Of a stretch of DNA of 51,070 nt, positions 1-9,073 are shown piece by piece (the first letter of the stretch is position 1; every line of letters begins with the position of its first letter). Below the pieces are notes generated by a model. That model saw nothing but the letters and a program-made list of their open reading frames with translations. It was not told the DNA's origin and did no database searches. A program made the position numbers and the translations under genes. The stretch is from the NCBI GenBank assembly GCA_902513935.1, contig CABXOR010000005.1, positions 1 to 51,070 of the forward strand, written 5' to 3'. Origin of the DNA: an uncultured SAR324 cluster bacterium. GTDB taxonomy: Bacteria; SAR324; NAC60-12.

Positions 1-2
1 TG

Positions 3-71
3 GATGGAAAAGACTTTGTAGAAAAAGGTTTTATTTACGCAACCCTCGGAGAACCCGTACGATACCCATAA
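3..71 (+). CDS. C-terminal end of an unidentified upstream gene
   Basis: An open frame enters from the left edge and stops with TAA at 69-71. It encodes 22 residues ending in GEPVRYP. The next gene starts 14 bases later with an AAGGAG ribosome-binding site (70-75) overlapping this stop, so the two are probably co-transcribed. Too little remains to name a family. Confidence 0.45.
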   Translation, partial: DGKDFVEKGFIYATLGEPVRYP

Positions 72-85
72 GGAGAACTTAAAGG

Positions 86-952
86 ATGTTAAAACATTTA
101 TTTGAAAAATCAACCCCACCTATTCGAGTGGTAATTCTCGGTTCAGCTGGCTTTGTTGGCTCTGCTTGCTATCAGCAATTGGATACAATAGGGATTCCTA
201 TCTTGTCCTTACCTCGAACTGAGCTGGACCTGACAGATCCAGAGGCAGGAGAGCTCCTTGCAGGAATTCTTCAACCTCATGATTCTTTACTATTTGTTTC
301 AGCAAATGCTCCTGTAAAAAACGATTCTATGCTGATTGATAACTTAAAAATGGCTTCTGCCGTCTGTCATGCTGTTAGTAAATCGCCAGTTCAACATCTA
401 GTTTATATTAGTTCGGATGCAGTATATGCTGATAGTGATGGACTATTAAATGAAAATTCTTGTGCACAGCCGGACTCTCTCCATGGGGTAATGCATTTAG
501 CTCGGGAAGTGATGCTATCAAGTGCTTGGCAAGGATCTTTGTGTTTTTTGCGCTCTACTTTAATTTATGGCACTGAAGACCCACATAATGGATATGGCCC
601 CAATCGTTTTATGAGGCTGGTTAAAAAGGGAGAAGATATTCCGCTTTTTGGGAAAGGGGAAGAACAGCGTGACCATGTATGGGTTCACGATGTGGCTAAT
701 CTTACCTGTAGAGTTTTGTGTCACCAAAGCACTGGTATTTTAAATATTGCGACTGGTACGGTAGTTTCATTTCGTGAAATTGCTGAGCAGGTAGTACAGC
801 TTATTCCTAATTCATCACAAATCCATGACAGTGTGAGATCAGGCGCAATGCCACATAACGGATATCGTGCATTTGATCCAAATACAACAAGTTTGTCTTT
901 CCCTGATTTTAATTACACCTTGTTACCTGATGGTTTGATGAAAATAAAATAA
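86..952 (+). CDS. NAD-dependent epimerase/dehydratase family protein with degenerate catalytic pair
   Basis: 288 aa, extended SDR fold. The Rossmann nucleotide-binding motif GSAGFVG is at residues 19-25, followed by a typical central strand (VYISSDAVY, about 107-114) and a substrate-binding C-terminal part. The family catalyses NAD(P)-dependent epimerisation, dehydration or reduction of nucleotide sugars in the cytoplasm. The active-site YxxxK should fall in the stretch LHGVMHLAREV; there His133 takes the place of Tyr and His137 that of Lys, while a preceding Ser pair is kept. It may therefore bind cofactor without ordinary SDR catalysis, or use different chemistry. The start is set by AAGGAG at 70-75. 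The intact SDR at 18827 has the same length and a similar layout, so the two may be paralogues. Family sure; specific substrate unknown. Confidence 0.85.
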   Translation: MLKHLFEKSTPPIRVVILGSAGFVGSACYQQLDTIGIPILSLPRTELDLTDPEAGELLAGILQPHDSLLFVSANAPVKNDSMLIDNLKMASAVCHAVSKSPVQHLVYISSDAVYADSDGLLNENSCAQPDSLHGVMHLAREVMLSSAWQGSLCFLRSTLIYGTEDPHNGYGPNRFMRLVKKGEDIPLFGKGEEQRDHVWVHDVANLTCRVLCHQSTGILNIATGTVVSFREIAEQVVQLIPNSSQIHDSVRSGAMPHNGYRAFDPNTTSLSFPDFNYTLLPDGLMKIK

Positions 953-1096
953 AATTAGGATTTTCTATTTCCCACTCCTTATTATCTTCTAAAAAATAAA
1001 GGCGGAGACTTGAAAATCATTTCTTGCCATTACAACTAAATTTCGTGAATGTGATCAATCCAAATAGGTATTAAAAATAAGCAAAAGGACTGTTAT

Positions 1097-1777
1097 ATGT
1101 TAGATTATCTTACAAACTACGGCCAGCAAACTATTTCATTAGTATCTTTGGCACTATCAATAGTAATAGCATTATTCATTAGCCTCTTGATCGTATGGGT
1201 CTATAAATACACACACAAAATCATGGCATATGATAAATCATTTCTCGTAACAATACTTCTAATGGCACCGATCATATCTTTGATCATTACGGTGATAGGT
1301 AATAATATTGCTCTCTCTATCGGACTGGTTGGTTCTTTGTCTATTATACGATTTAGAACGGTCATAAAAGATTCAAGAGATCTAATCTTTTTGCTTTGGG
1401 CAATAGGAGTGGGGCTAGGGGCCGGGACAGAGGCATGGCTACCTACTTTAGTGGCTAGCCTTATTATTGGTATTGTATGCTTGCTGGCAGATAAACTCAG
1501 TTATGCTATAAAAACAGGAAAAAATAATTTTGTTTTAGTACTTGTCGGTTCTGACAGGAAAATAGAGAAGCATGCGATTGAACTGATTGAAATTGAGGGA
1601 TTTGCATACAGTCTTAGAAGTATGGATATGAGTGCTGAGGGCTGGCAAATTGTTTTTGAAATACGGCTTTTAAAAGAAAATGAATTCGACCGACAAACGC
1701 TCATGGAAAAGCTTGAGGTTATCCCAAATATTGAGCGGGTATCGCTTCTAGCACCCAATCTATCTCTACCTGTGTGA
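1097..1777 (+). CDS. DUF4956 domain membrane protein
   Basis: 226 aa. Three or four hydrophobic segments fill the first 135 residues (about 10-38, 48-66, 70-85 and 92-132). They contain the family signature around residues 78-105: GLVGSLSIIRFRT followed by KDSRDLIFLLWAIGVGLG. A soluble tail of about 90 residues follows. The function of DUF4956 is not established, but the family is often encoded beside CotH-type kinases and VTC-type polyphosphate polymerases. Here a CotH-type gene is the next intact gene, which supports a shared role in a membrane-associated phosphorylation or surface process. The 144-base gap upstream holds no clear promoter that I can defend. Confidence 0.85.
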   Translation: MLDYLTNYGQQTISLVSLALSIVIALFISLLIVWVYKYTHKIMAYDKSFLVTILLMAPIISLIITVIGNNIALSIGLVGSLSIIRFRTVIKDSRDLIFLLWAIGVGLGAGTEAWLPTLVASLIIGIVCLLADKLSYAIKTGKNNFVLVLVGSDRKIEKHAIELIEIEGFAYSLRSMDMSAEGWQIVFEIRLLKENEFDRQTLMEKLEVIPNIERVSLLAPNLSLPV

Positions 1778-1801
1778 CTTTTAAATACCATCATTAATGC
1801 A

Positions 1802-2086
1802 TACACCAAAAGTCAAAGTCAGGACAAATTATAAATTTATAATTCAGTTTGTACTGTTATCAGTTACTCCTTTTATGCCTCTTCATATTATGCGATTGGA
1901 CAATATGGATTGAATAAGATCATTTTTACTGTTCCTTTTGTTTTTTATGGTGTGTTTCGATATTTGCCCCTTTCTGGCTTAAACAAGTTCAATGAAGATC
2001 CTACAAATACAGTCCTGAAAGAGCAAGGACTTATTATTTGTATCATAATGTGGATGTTATTCTGTATTTTATTCATCTATGTCTAA
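1802..2086 (+). pseudogene. Relic of UbiA-type decaprenyl-phosphate phosphoribosyltransferase (C-terminus only)
   Basis: There is no start codon and an in-frame TAA at 1832-1834, but the frame from 1802 to the TAA at 2084-2086 reads as the C-terminal third of a UbiA-superfamily polyprenyl-phosphate phosphoribosyltransferase. Diagnostic pieces are a hydrophobic segment containing VISYSFYAS, then TVPFVFYGVFRYLPL, then DPTNTVLKEQGLII and a final hydrophobic helix ending in LFIYV. In intact family members the central strings correspond to the conserved IPFV.YGIFRYLYL and DPTE.LLKD.PL segments. The relic begins just after DUF4956, so the N-terminal two thirds were probably lost in a deletion whose left edge lies at the end of that gene. 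Confidence 0.7.
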
Positions 2087-2349
2087 TTACCTCTGTTCTT
2101 ACATTTCTTAAATACTTCTCCTAAAAGTATACATTTGAATGAGCGTATATGGAACTTATGCTGTTTAATAAAAAGGGACATTTAAAATTAAAGCTTTGGG
2201 TCTAATTCAGGGCCCCTTGGGGCGTATGAAAAGAATTAATCCAATGAATACCTCGTTTGCCCGACAAAGTCGTAGAAAATTTTGCATTCAGTGAAAACGT
2301 TTGTGGAGCGGATTTATATTTTTAAAGATTACTTAATTAAGTTCTAGTT

Positions 2350-5310
2350 ATGAAAAGCCTATTTAAAAATAAACAAAATTTAGATGGAAAGTGGCTGTAT
2401 AGAACCCTTCTTATTGGTTTTATATTGGTTCCAACAATTATTATTTTCGATATGGGTCAGGAAAAAATTATTACAACCGCAAGAAAAATATATTATGGGA
2501 AATTATATATAAAAGAACATCTAAAGATTCAACTACACAAATTTCGCAATGATGTCGCATTATTATTTGATTCTAATCCTTCATCTTTGCCTGTTGCTGA
2601 CCTATTTATAGCACCCGCTGATTTGCGAAGGATTGAAGTAATCACTAAACAACTGGGCGAAAAAGGAGTGCTTCGGAGTTCTGCAAAGAGATGGCTCCCC
2701 GCAACTTTCGTCAAAGACAACACTTCTTACTCAGCGAAAGTCCGTATTCGAGGAGATCAAGCAGTCCATTGGCTGAATAAGAAAAAATCTTGGAGAATTA
2801 AGTTTCAAAAAGATCATCTTTTTGAAGGAAGGAGATCTTTGAATCTTATTATTTCTAAGGATAAATATTTGGAAATTGAACAAGCCGCATATCTCATCGC
2901 ACGTCAACTCGGTCTTCTTGTACCGGACTCCGGATTTATGTTAGTTAAGCAAAATAGTCGTAATATGGGGTTATATTTTTGGATTGAGCAATGGGATAAA
3001 AACCAGCTTGAACGCCGCCAATTACCGGATGGAGAGATTTTTGGCTTAGACGATGTTTTTATGGATAAAATGCAACCAGCAGGCTTGCCTAAAGGGCCGG
3101 AAACCTTCTACCCTGCTTCATATAAAACGTTTATTCATAAAAATGATGGAATTACCGGATTTGCAGCGGAACGTTGGAAACGATTTTTGGAATTATTAGC
3201 AACTAAAGATAGCATTTTAATCAATGATGAAATTGAAAATTATTTAGAAGTTAATAAATTTGCAAAATGGCTATCAATGGTTTACCTATTTGGAAATTCA
3301 CATGCACAATCACAAGATAATCTGAAATGGTTTTTCAATACGATGACAGGTAAATTTGAACCTATACTTTATGATGTTGCCTTGGCTGGGGAAGGTCTTT
3401 TAGATTTGCCCTTGTATAACCCAATAGTTAATTCAATTTTACTGAGTGAAAAAGTTATAATCAAACGGAATGAATCATTATATGATATTGTCTTTAATAA
3501 AAGTGAGGCTATTTTAGATATCATTAAATCGGTGTCAGAAGTTACTGATAAATATATTTATATGGGGATTGAATCTGTTGGTATCGACTTGCCAGGAGTT
3601 GGAGTTACTAGCTTAGAAGATTTGTATTTTACGTCTGAGAATAGGCTCAATATGGTGAAAAAAAACATCAGTGAACTCAAAAAATCGATAACTAATCAGC
3701 GGGTATTTATATCATCTTCCCAAAAAGTACAAAAGGACAGCACACAAATTGAGATGGAGATATTGCCTCAAGGTGTTTCTCCGTTTGTTTTGAAAAGTCT
3801 TTCCCTAAAACCTATATCTAAATTCGATCAAAATATTAAAGATGTGGAATTCATGTTAATTTCATCGTCCGGTCAAAAAGTAAAAATTATCCCTAAAAAA
3901 AGTGAACTTACCCAAGATGAATGGGCGTTTGGTTTTAGTAATCTGGAGTTAAGAACAGGGTGGTCAGGCAATTTAGTAAAGGATGATAGTAAGAAATGGG
4001 TGTTAGCTGCCTATGCGAATGGACTAAGTACTCGATCATCTGCACTGCCGGCAACCCTCTCCATGGTTTTTTCTAATGGCCTTACAGGAGAATTTATTCC
4101 TTCTGACTTAGTCCGTACAAGTATCATAGCAACAAAATATAGTCCAGAGACAGATTTTATAGAAAAAGAAATTTCTAACGAATTACCGGGGGAGATTGAA
4201 GATCGAATCACTTCGGTTTCTTTAAACAAGGAAATCGCTAGTTTTGTCGATCAGATACAAATCACCGTTCAATTGGATGGCTATAGAATTATCATACCAA
4301 AAGGTGAGTATGAGATTCGCAATAATATAGTGATTCCTAAAAACTATTCACTCGTTGTTGAAGCTGGAACACACCTTATGTTCGGTCCAAACGTTAGCAT
4401 GCTGAGCTACAATGCTATTCAGATGAAAGGAACCCTTTTAGAACCAGTTGTGATTGATCGGTTGAATCCAAAGTCCGCATGGGGGGTCATAGGAATCATC
4501 TCAGCAAAAGAAAAATCCGTTCTTAAATTTGTAAAAATTAGTGGAGGTGGTGCTGGAACAAAAAAAATTATTAATGGAATCTATTTCACAGGACAATTAA
4601 GTTTCCATTATTCTGATGTTGAACTAGTAAATTGTGAGATCCTTAATAGCGAGGGTGAGGATGGTCTAAATGTGAAGAAAGGGAATATAGTAGTAACTGA
4701 TTCATTATTTCTTAATAATAAATCGGACGCATTAGATGGTGACTGGGTTTCTGGTAAAATTTCTAGGAGCCATTTTTTAAATAATGGAAATGATGGAATT
4801 GATATTTCTGGTTCTAGAATGGTAATTGTTGATACCGTATTTTCTGGCATGGGTGACAAAGCTGTCAGCATTGGGGAGCAAAGCCAAGCTGATTTACTTA
4901 ATAATCGGATACAAAATTCAACATATGGTATTGTGATAAAAGACTTAAGCAGAGTTCGTATTTATTCAACGGTTATTCAAAAAAATCAATATGGTATTGG
5001 AGCTTATCGTAAAAAACCGCTTTTTGGAGGAGGATCCGTAAAAGTCATCGGGGGACTTTTACTAGGAAATAAATATGATTTCATGACAGATCAATTTTCA
5101 AATATTTCTTTAAATGGGGTTGGATTGAGCCAAACTCCAAAACTAAAGAGGATTATGGTGAGTGACCAACGCCTAGGGAAACTGACTGAATGGTTTAAAA
5201 ATGATCAAAACGATAATCCAATTCCAACTTCAGATTCTAAATTACCGATTGAATTTCAACGAGGACCGATGACCAATGGTGTCCTCCTTGATGGAACACG
5301 AACAATTTGA
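2350..5310 (+). CDS. CotH kinase family protein with C-terminal parallel beta-helix
   Basis: 986 aa, far longer than Bacillus CotH. Residues 17-34 form a single hydrophobic segment (signal anchor), so most of the protein probably lies outside the cytoplasm. Residues about 128-350 are CotH-like: VRIRGDQ, the MGLYFWIEQWDKNQLE motif and, near the end, GKFEPILYDVALAG with the expected Asp. CotH proteins are atypical kinases that phosphorylate proteins. Residues about 636-908 are a right-handed beta-helix of short NG/DG-containing rungs, typical of carbohydrate-binding or -processing folds. With the DUF4956 protein upstream it may form a surface-modification pair. The last 20 or so residues look like the start of a DegT aminotransferase read before a frameshift (see findings), so the natural C-terminus may be shorter. 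Confidence 0.85.
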   Translation: MKSLFKNKQNLDGKWLYRTLLIGFILVPTIIIFDMGQEKIITTARKIYYGKLYIKEHLKIQLHKFRNDVALLFDSNPSSLPVADLFIAPADLRRIEVITKQLGEKGVLRSSAKRWLPATFVKDNTSYSAKVRIRGDQAVHWLNKKKSWRIKFQKDHLFEGRRSLNLIISKDKYLEIEQAAYLIARQLGLLVPDSGFMLVKQNSRNMGLYFWIEQWDKNQLERRQLPDGEIFGLDDVFMDKMQPAGLPKGPETFYPASYKTFIHKNDGITGFAAERWKRFLELLATKDSILINDEIENYLEVNKFAKWLSMVYLFGNSHAQSQDNLKWFFNTMTGKFEPILYDVALAGEGLLDLPLYNPIVNSILLSEKVIIKRNESLYDIVFNKSEAILDIIKSVSEVTDKYIYMGIESVGIDLPGVGVTSLEDLYFTSENRLNMVKKNISELKKSITNQRVFISSSQKVQKDSTQIEMEILPQGVSPFVLKSLSLKPISKFDQNIKDVEFMLISSSGQKVKIIPKKSELTQDEWAFGFSNLELRTGWSGNLVKDDSKKWVLAAYANGLSTRSSALPATLSMVFSNGLTGEFIPSDLVRTSIIATKYSPETDFIEKEISNELPGEIEDRITSVSLNKEIASFVDQIQITVQLDGYRIIIPKGEYEIRNNIVIPKNYSLVVEAGTHLMFGPNVSMLSYNAIQMKGTLLEPVVIDRLNPKSAWGVIGIISAKEKSVLKFVKISGGGAGTKKIINGIYFTGQLSFHYSDVELVNCEILNSEGEDGLNVKKGNIVVTDSLFLNNKSDALDGDWVSGKISRSHFLNNGNDGIDISGSRMVIVDTVFSGMGDKAVSIGEQSQADLLNNRIQNSTYGIVIKDLSRVRIYSTVIQKNQYGIGAYRKKPLFGGGSVKVIGGLLLGNKYDFMTDQFSNISLNGVGLSQTPKLKRIMVSDQRLGKLTEWFKNDQNDNPIPTSDSKLPIEFQRGPMTNGVLLDGTRTI

Positions 5311-6280
5311 AAAAGAAATCGCAGAATATTGTCAGACTCAGTACGCGGTAGGTGTTAGCTCAGGAACGGATGCGCTTTATTTTGCACTTAGATGTTTGAA
5401 TCTCGGTCCAGGAGATGAAGTCATTTTGACTCCACTTTCCTGGGTGGCTTCTCTCAATACCGTCGTTTTGTGTGGAGCAACTCCTGTCTTTGTTGATATT
5501 ACAGAAGATTTAAACATCAATGCAGATTTAATTACTGAAGTAATTACTTCAAAAACAAAAGCCATTTTACCGATCCATTTTACAGGCAAGTTATGTGATA
5601 TAAAAAAGATAAATTGCATTGCTGAAGAACATGAATTGCTAGTAGTTGAAGATGCTGCTCAATCTTTTGGTGCTGAATTGGATGGGAAAAAAGCTGGATC
5701 ATTTGGAACCTTAGGATGCTTCAGTATGAATCCAATGAAACTTTTGTGTGCTTATGGTGAAGCTGGTGTGGTGGTGACTGATAACGAACAATATGCCCAA
5801 AGAATAAAGTCTTTGAGGCATGCGGGGACGATTAACAAAGGTGATTGTAATGAGCCTAGTTTCAATGGCCGTTTAGATACAATACAAGCCGGGATGTTAA
5901 GCATCAATATTAAATATCTTCAATCTAAATTAGATAGATTGAGAGTGATTGCTGCTCGTTATAATGAAAGTTTGAGGCATTTAGTTATTTGCCCACAAGA
6001 ACCATCTGCCAACCATGTCTATTATACCTATACGATTCTGACGGATCAAAGAGATGAATTGAAAGAGTACCTATCATCTAAAAATATTGAAACCCAAATT
6101 CAACACCAGATATTAATGCCAAATCAGACGGCTTACCGCCATCTTCCTAGATATAATATCCCCGTAGCAGAAAAAGTGGTGGATCAAATTTTATGCCTTC
6201 CTAATCATGAGCACCTGAGTGATGAGCAAGTGGAGTATGTGATTTACTGTATCAAAGAGTTTTTAGGAAAAGGGCAATGA
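5276..6280 (+). CDS. DegT/DnrJ/EryC1/StrS sugar aminotransferase, N-terminus out of frame
   Basis: 334 aa PLP-dependent aminotransferase of the family that aminates keto-sugar nucleotides at C3 or C4. Visible motifs are SSGTDALYFAL (about 28-38), GPGDEVILTP, the Asp-containing VVEDAAQSFGA (about 123-133) and the Schiff-base lysine K155 in SMNPMKLL. Compared with the two paralogues at 11845 and 12961 (366 and 369 aa), about 32 N-terminal residues are missing. The expected sequence before FEKEIAEYC instead appears in the overlapping CotH frame as RGPMTNGVLL. The gene overlaps CotH by 35 bases and ends in an ATGA overlap with the WbuC cupin gene. Loss of the first helix may weaken dimer or active-site packing, so activity is uncertain. 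Confidence 0.85.
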   Translation: MVSSLMEHEQFEKEIAEYCQTQYAVGVSSGTDALYFALRCLNLGPGDEVILTPLSWVASLNTVVLCGATPVFVDITEDLNINADLITEVITSKTKAILPIHFTGKLCDIKKINCIAEEHELLVVEDAAQSFGAELDGKKAGSFGTLGCFSMNPMKLLCAYGEAGVVVTDNEQYAQRIKSLRHAGTINKGDCNEPSFNGRLDTIQAGMLSINIKYLQSKLDRLRVIAARYNESLRHLVICPQEPSANHVYYTYTILTDQRDELKEYLSSKNIETQIQHQILMPNQTAYRHLPRYNIPVAEKVVDQILCLPNHEHLSDEQVEYVIYCIKEFLGKGQ

Positions 6281-6810
6281 ATTTTGAAGAATTCAACGAA
6301 GAAGTCTTTTACAGCAAAGAGCCGATCACTTGTGTTAACCAACAAAGTATCGATTTTCTCAAATTGAAGGCAAAGAATAATCTTAGAAAAAGAGCCAGAC
6401 TCTGCACTCATCTAGGAGTCAATGAGTTATTGCATGAAATGTTGATTGTACATTTTAAAGGACTCTATGTTCAGCCACATAAGCATATAGGAAAAAGTGA
6501 GTCATTTCATATAATTGAGGGGTCATTAGGAATTATTATTTTTGATGACTCAGGAAAAGTAATCCAAGTAATCCACATGGGAGAAGTCTCATCTGACTTG
6601 ATATTTTATTATAGGCTTTCAGAGGGCTATTTTCATTCTATAGTTCCTTTAACAGAAACTGTAGTATTTCATGAAACCACCAATGGCCCTTTCAAAAGAG
6701 AGGATACTATATGGGCACCATGGGCTCCTGAAGAAGAAGAAGAAGAAGAGGCTAGTCGTTATTTCAAAAAAATAATGCCGCAATTGGGACCAATCACCTC
6801 ATTAATATAA
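6277..6810 (+). CDS. wbuC: WbuC family cupin fold metalloprotein
   Basis: 177 aa. Single cupin domain with probable metal ligands H68, H70 and E75 in PHKHIGKSE and H120 in YFHSIVP. The flanking FHETTNGPF and WAPWAPEE strings are typical of WbuC proteins found in O-antigen loci. The exact reaction of WbuC is not established; a role in modifying a sugar residue is assumed. It is translationally coupled to the aminotransferase by ATGA. A run of seven glutamates (residues 152-158) is encoded by a GAA microsatellite. A second cupin of the same type lies at 11186. Confidence 0.8.
   Translation: MNFEEFNEEVFYSKEPITCVNQQSIDFLKLKAKNNLRKRARLCTHLGVNELLHEMLIVHFKGLYVQPHKHIGKSESFHIIEGSLGIIIFDDSGKVIQVIHMGEVSSDLIFYYRLSEGYFHSIVPLTETVVFHETTNGPFKREDTIWAPWAPEEEEEEEASRYFKKIMPQLGPITSLI
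6730..6750 (+). repeat. (GAA)n microsatellite inside the cupin gene
   Basis: Consecutive GAA codons, with one GAG, encode a Glu run. Gain or loss of units would keep the frame, so this alters only the length of an acidic linker near the C-terminus. Confidence 0.8.
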
Positions 6811-6843
6811 TTTTTAACGACAAGAATTAGCGGCCGTAATTTC

Positions 6844-7950
6844 ATGCAATGTTCTTTCTGTCAAAGTTGTGAATCCGAACTCATTAATATTGAAATGACG
6901 ACATTCACTCATCTTGATTTTAGCGATTACGGGGAAAGTGAACAAATTCTCAGGTGCTTAAATTGCCAATCCCTAAGAAATTTTCAGGCGCTGAATAAAA
7001 TCTATCAAATTGAGTCTCTTTATCAACAGTCGGAGTATGTCCTCTCCAATCAAACCTCACAAACATTTAACGTACCGGATGAGCCTAAGCCTGTCACTCG
7101 CTCTTTTTTGCAGGCAAAAATTTTACAATCCTACCTAAAAAAGAATGCCCAACCCCATGTGTTAGACATTGGGTGTTTCGATGGCCAATTACTCTTGGAA
7201 CTTTCAAGTTACTTTCCTCAAGGTCAGTTTAGAGGCTTTGACGTTAATGAGAAACTTCAAGGACTATTTCCATCTAAAAGTAATTTTCATCTGTGGATTT
7301 CCGACCTAAAGCAAATTGAAGGGCAATTTGACATGATATGTCTTTCTCATTCGATCTTGTACATTGAGGATCTTCCCAATTTACTACAATTAATCTCAGA
7401 GTTATTGCGGCCTAACGGTCTTTTGTTTATTCAGGCGCCTAACATTATATTAAATCCCTACCAATTATTACTTTCAGACCAGTATCATTATTTTTCTCCT
7501 ACCAGTTTAAAAAATGTTCTACAGCGCTTTGGTTTTGAATCAGATTTTATAAATTATGAATATTTCCCGAGAGATTTGTTGGTGTTTGCAAAACCGAATC
7601 CGGCTATTGTTAGCCAGTCCTTTAAAAAAGATACAAGTGTTTATCAATCGATACAAATTCTTAAGGAAAATCGAGATAAACTGAATGAACTTCCTTATAA
7701 CTATGATTTATGTGTGTTAGGAACAACTTCTACTGCGGCATTTGCCGATAGTGTTTTAAAACAAAAAAACAGATTCTTTGTTGATGAAAATAAGGATAGC
7801 GCTAACAGGACGTTCAGGGGTAAATCAATCGTCCATCCAGATTCCGTAGATAAGTCGGTCTATTTGGTATTGCCTTTTAGCCATTCGAATATAAGAATAA
7901 GAAGCAGATTTATTAAGCAGTATAAGTTAGAAAATTTTATCTTAATTTAG
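6844..7950 (+). CDS. Class I SAM-dependent methyltransferase with N-terminal zinc-ribbon-like part (C-methyltransferase type)
   Basis: 368 aa. The N-terminal 45 residues hold paired cysteines (CSFCQSCESE, then CLNCQS) like the zinc-binding head of sugar C-methyltransferases. The SAM-binding motif I, VLDIGCFDGQLL, is at about residues 104-115. The C-terminal part (LCVLGTTSTAAF, about 290-301) resembles the second Rossmann-like lobe of the same enzymes. The likely role is to methylate a nucleotide-linked deoxysugar in the cytoplasm. There is no strong Shine-Dalgarno; the ATG at 6844 is the first in frame and starts the Cys head. Confidence 0.8.
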   Translation: MQCSFCQSCESELINIEMTTFTHLDFSDYGESEQILRCLNCQSLRNFQALNKIYQIESLYQQSEYVLSNQTSQTFNVPDEPKPVTRSFLQAKILQSYLKKNAQPHVLDIGCFDGQLLLELSSYFPQGQFRGFDVNEKLQGLFPSKSNFHLWISDLKQIEGQFDMICLSHSILYIEDLPNLLQLISELLRPNGLLFIQAPNIILNPYQLLLSDQYHYFSPTSLKNVLQRFGFESDFINYEYFPRDLLVFAKPNPAIVSQSFKKDTSVYQSIQILKENRDKLNELPYNYDLCVLGTTSTAAFADSVLKQKNRFFVDENKDSANRTFRGKSIVHPDSVDKSVYLVLPFSHSNIRIRSRFIKQYKLENFILI

Positions 7951-8005
7951 CCATTAGCGACTCAAATGATCGGGATAAGACCTTTGGGTTTCATTTAGAA
8001 TAATT

Positions 8006-9031
8006 TTGTTGAGCAAGTTTTTGAAAATTGCCTTTTATATAGTCCTGAAAAATTTTCGCAACCCTATTATTTTTATTGGTCGTTCAATAATAACTTATTG
8101 GCAAAAAACATTGCGTATGATGTCTAAAGGATTGTCTGGACTTGCTTTGATCACTAATCAACATACTTACCTCCATGGCTTTTTAAATAGTTATAGTGGC
8201 AATGTTCATTCCAATAAAAATCACACTAAGATAATTCAAAAAATTCTCCATGACAAAAAAATATTTCACCTGGATGTTGGGGCACGGGATGGTTTGCATG
8301 ACGTTCTGAAGAAATATACCTCCTTTCTTGATATTATTATGTGTGAACCGGAACAAAAGGAGGCAGCTCTTCTGAAAAAAAAGGGTTATAGAGTCATTGC
8401 TAAAGGCTTATCAGACACGATTGGTGAAGCTACTTTTTTTCAAACTCGCATGCCTCATGCTTCTTCAATAAAACGTCCCCGAGGACCCTTTATGGATTTT
8501 TATAATGCAGATCCAAATTATTTAGCTTTATATGAAACGGTACAAGAACAGACCATTGATTGCACTACCATCTCTCGTGCACTTTCTGACTTTAAAGTGC
8601 CTGAATTAGATTTATTAAAGTTGGATACTCAAGGATCAGAGTTGGAAATATTAACGGGAATGGGAGAATATGCGCCCTTGTTGATTATATGTGAGTTGCA
8701 ATATTTGCCACTATATCATGATGCTCCTACAGCGTATGAAATATGTCAGTATCTTTTTGATTTGGGATATATCCCCTTCGATTTACCGATGATCAGAATG
8801 GAAGGGAACTGTCCGATTGAAGGTGATGGTTACTTTATGCCAAGCTGGGGGCATCCTTTAGGTAAAAAATTAATTCAGGGTCGGGAAGAAAAATATATTG
8901 CCTTGATGATTATGTTCGATCAAAAATACGTCCTTGATTTTGCCGCAAAGAAATTGGAATTTAAAGAAAAAGTTCCTCCAATAGGTTTATCCCAGAGGCT
9001 TAACTCAATTTTCCTTGGATCTGCAGTGTGA
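8006..9031 (+). CDS. FkbM family methyltransferase
   Basis: 341 aa, TTG start. SAM-binding motif FHLDVGARDG at about residues 89-98, then an acidic MCEPEQKE after strand 2 and the family hallmark LLKLDTQGSELEIL at about 206-219. FkbM-type enzymes O-methylate hydroxyls, including sugars. A basic, partly hydrophobic leader of about 40 residues precedes the domain. It belongs with the preceding methyltransferase and following glycosyltransferase-like gene, all within short spacers. Acceptor unknown. A second FkbM protein is at 32253. Confidence 0.85.
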   Translation: MLSKFLKIAFYIVLKNFRNPIIFIGRSIITYWQKTLRMMSKGLSGLALITNQHTYLHGFLNSYSGNVHSNKNHTKIIQKILHDKKIFHLDVGARDGLHDVLKKYTSFLDIIMCEPEQKEAALLKKKGYRVIAKGLSDTIGEATFFQTRMPHASSIKRPRGPFMDFYNADPNYLALYETVQEQTIDCTTISRALSDFKVPELDLLKLDTQGSELEILTGMGEYAPLLIICELQYLPLYHDAPTAYEICQYLFDLGYIPFDLPMIRMEGNCPIEGDGYFMPSWGHPLGKKLIQGREEKYIALMIMFDQKYVLDFAAKKLEFKEKVPPIGLSQRLNSIFLGSAV

Positions 9032-9073
9032 CGAAATATTACATTCTAAAATTAAAGGATTTTTGCAAAAAAA

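Noticed and set aside
1501..1809. Minus-strand open frames opposite DUF4956 and many other genes
   Set aside because: They are antisense shadows of well-supported plus-strand genes, without motifs.
2211..2223. GGCCCC/TTGG/GGC dyad between the relic and CotH
   Set aside because: The loop would be two bases or fewer and no T-run follows, so it is not a credible terminator.
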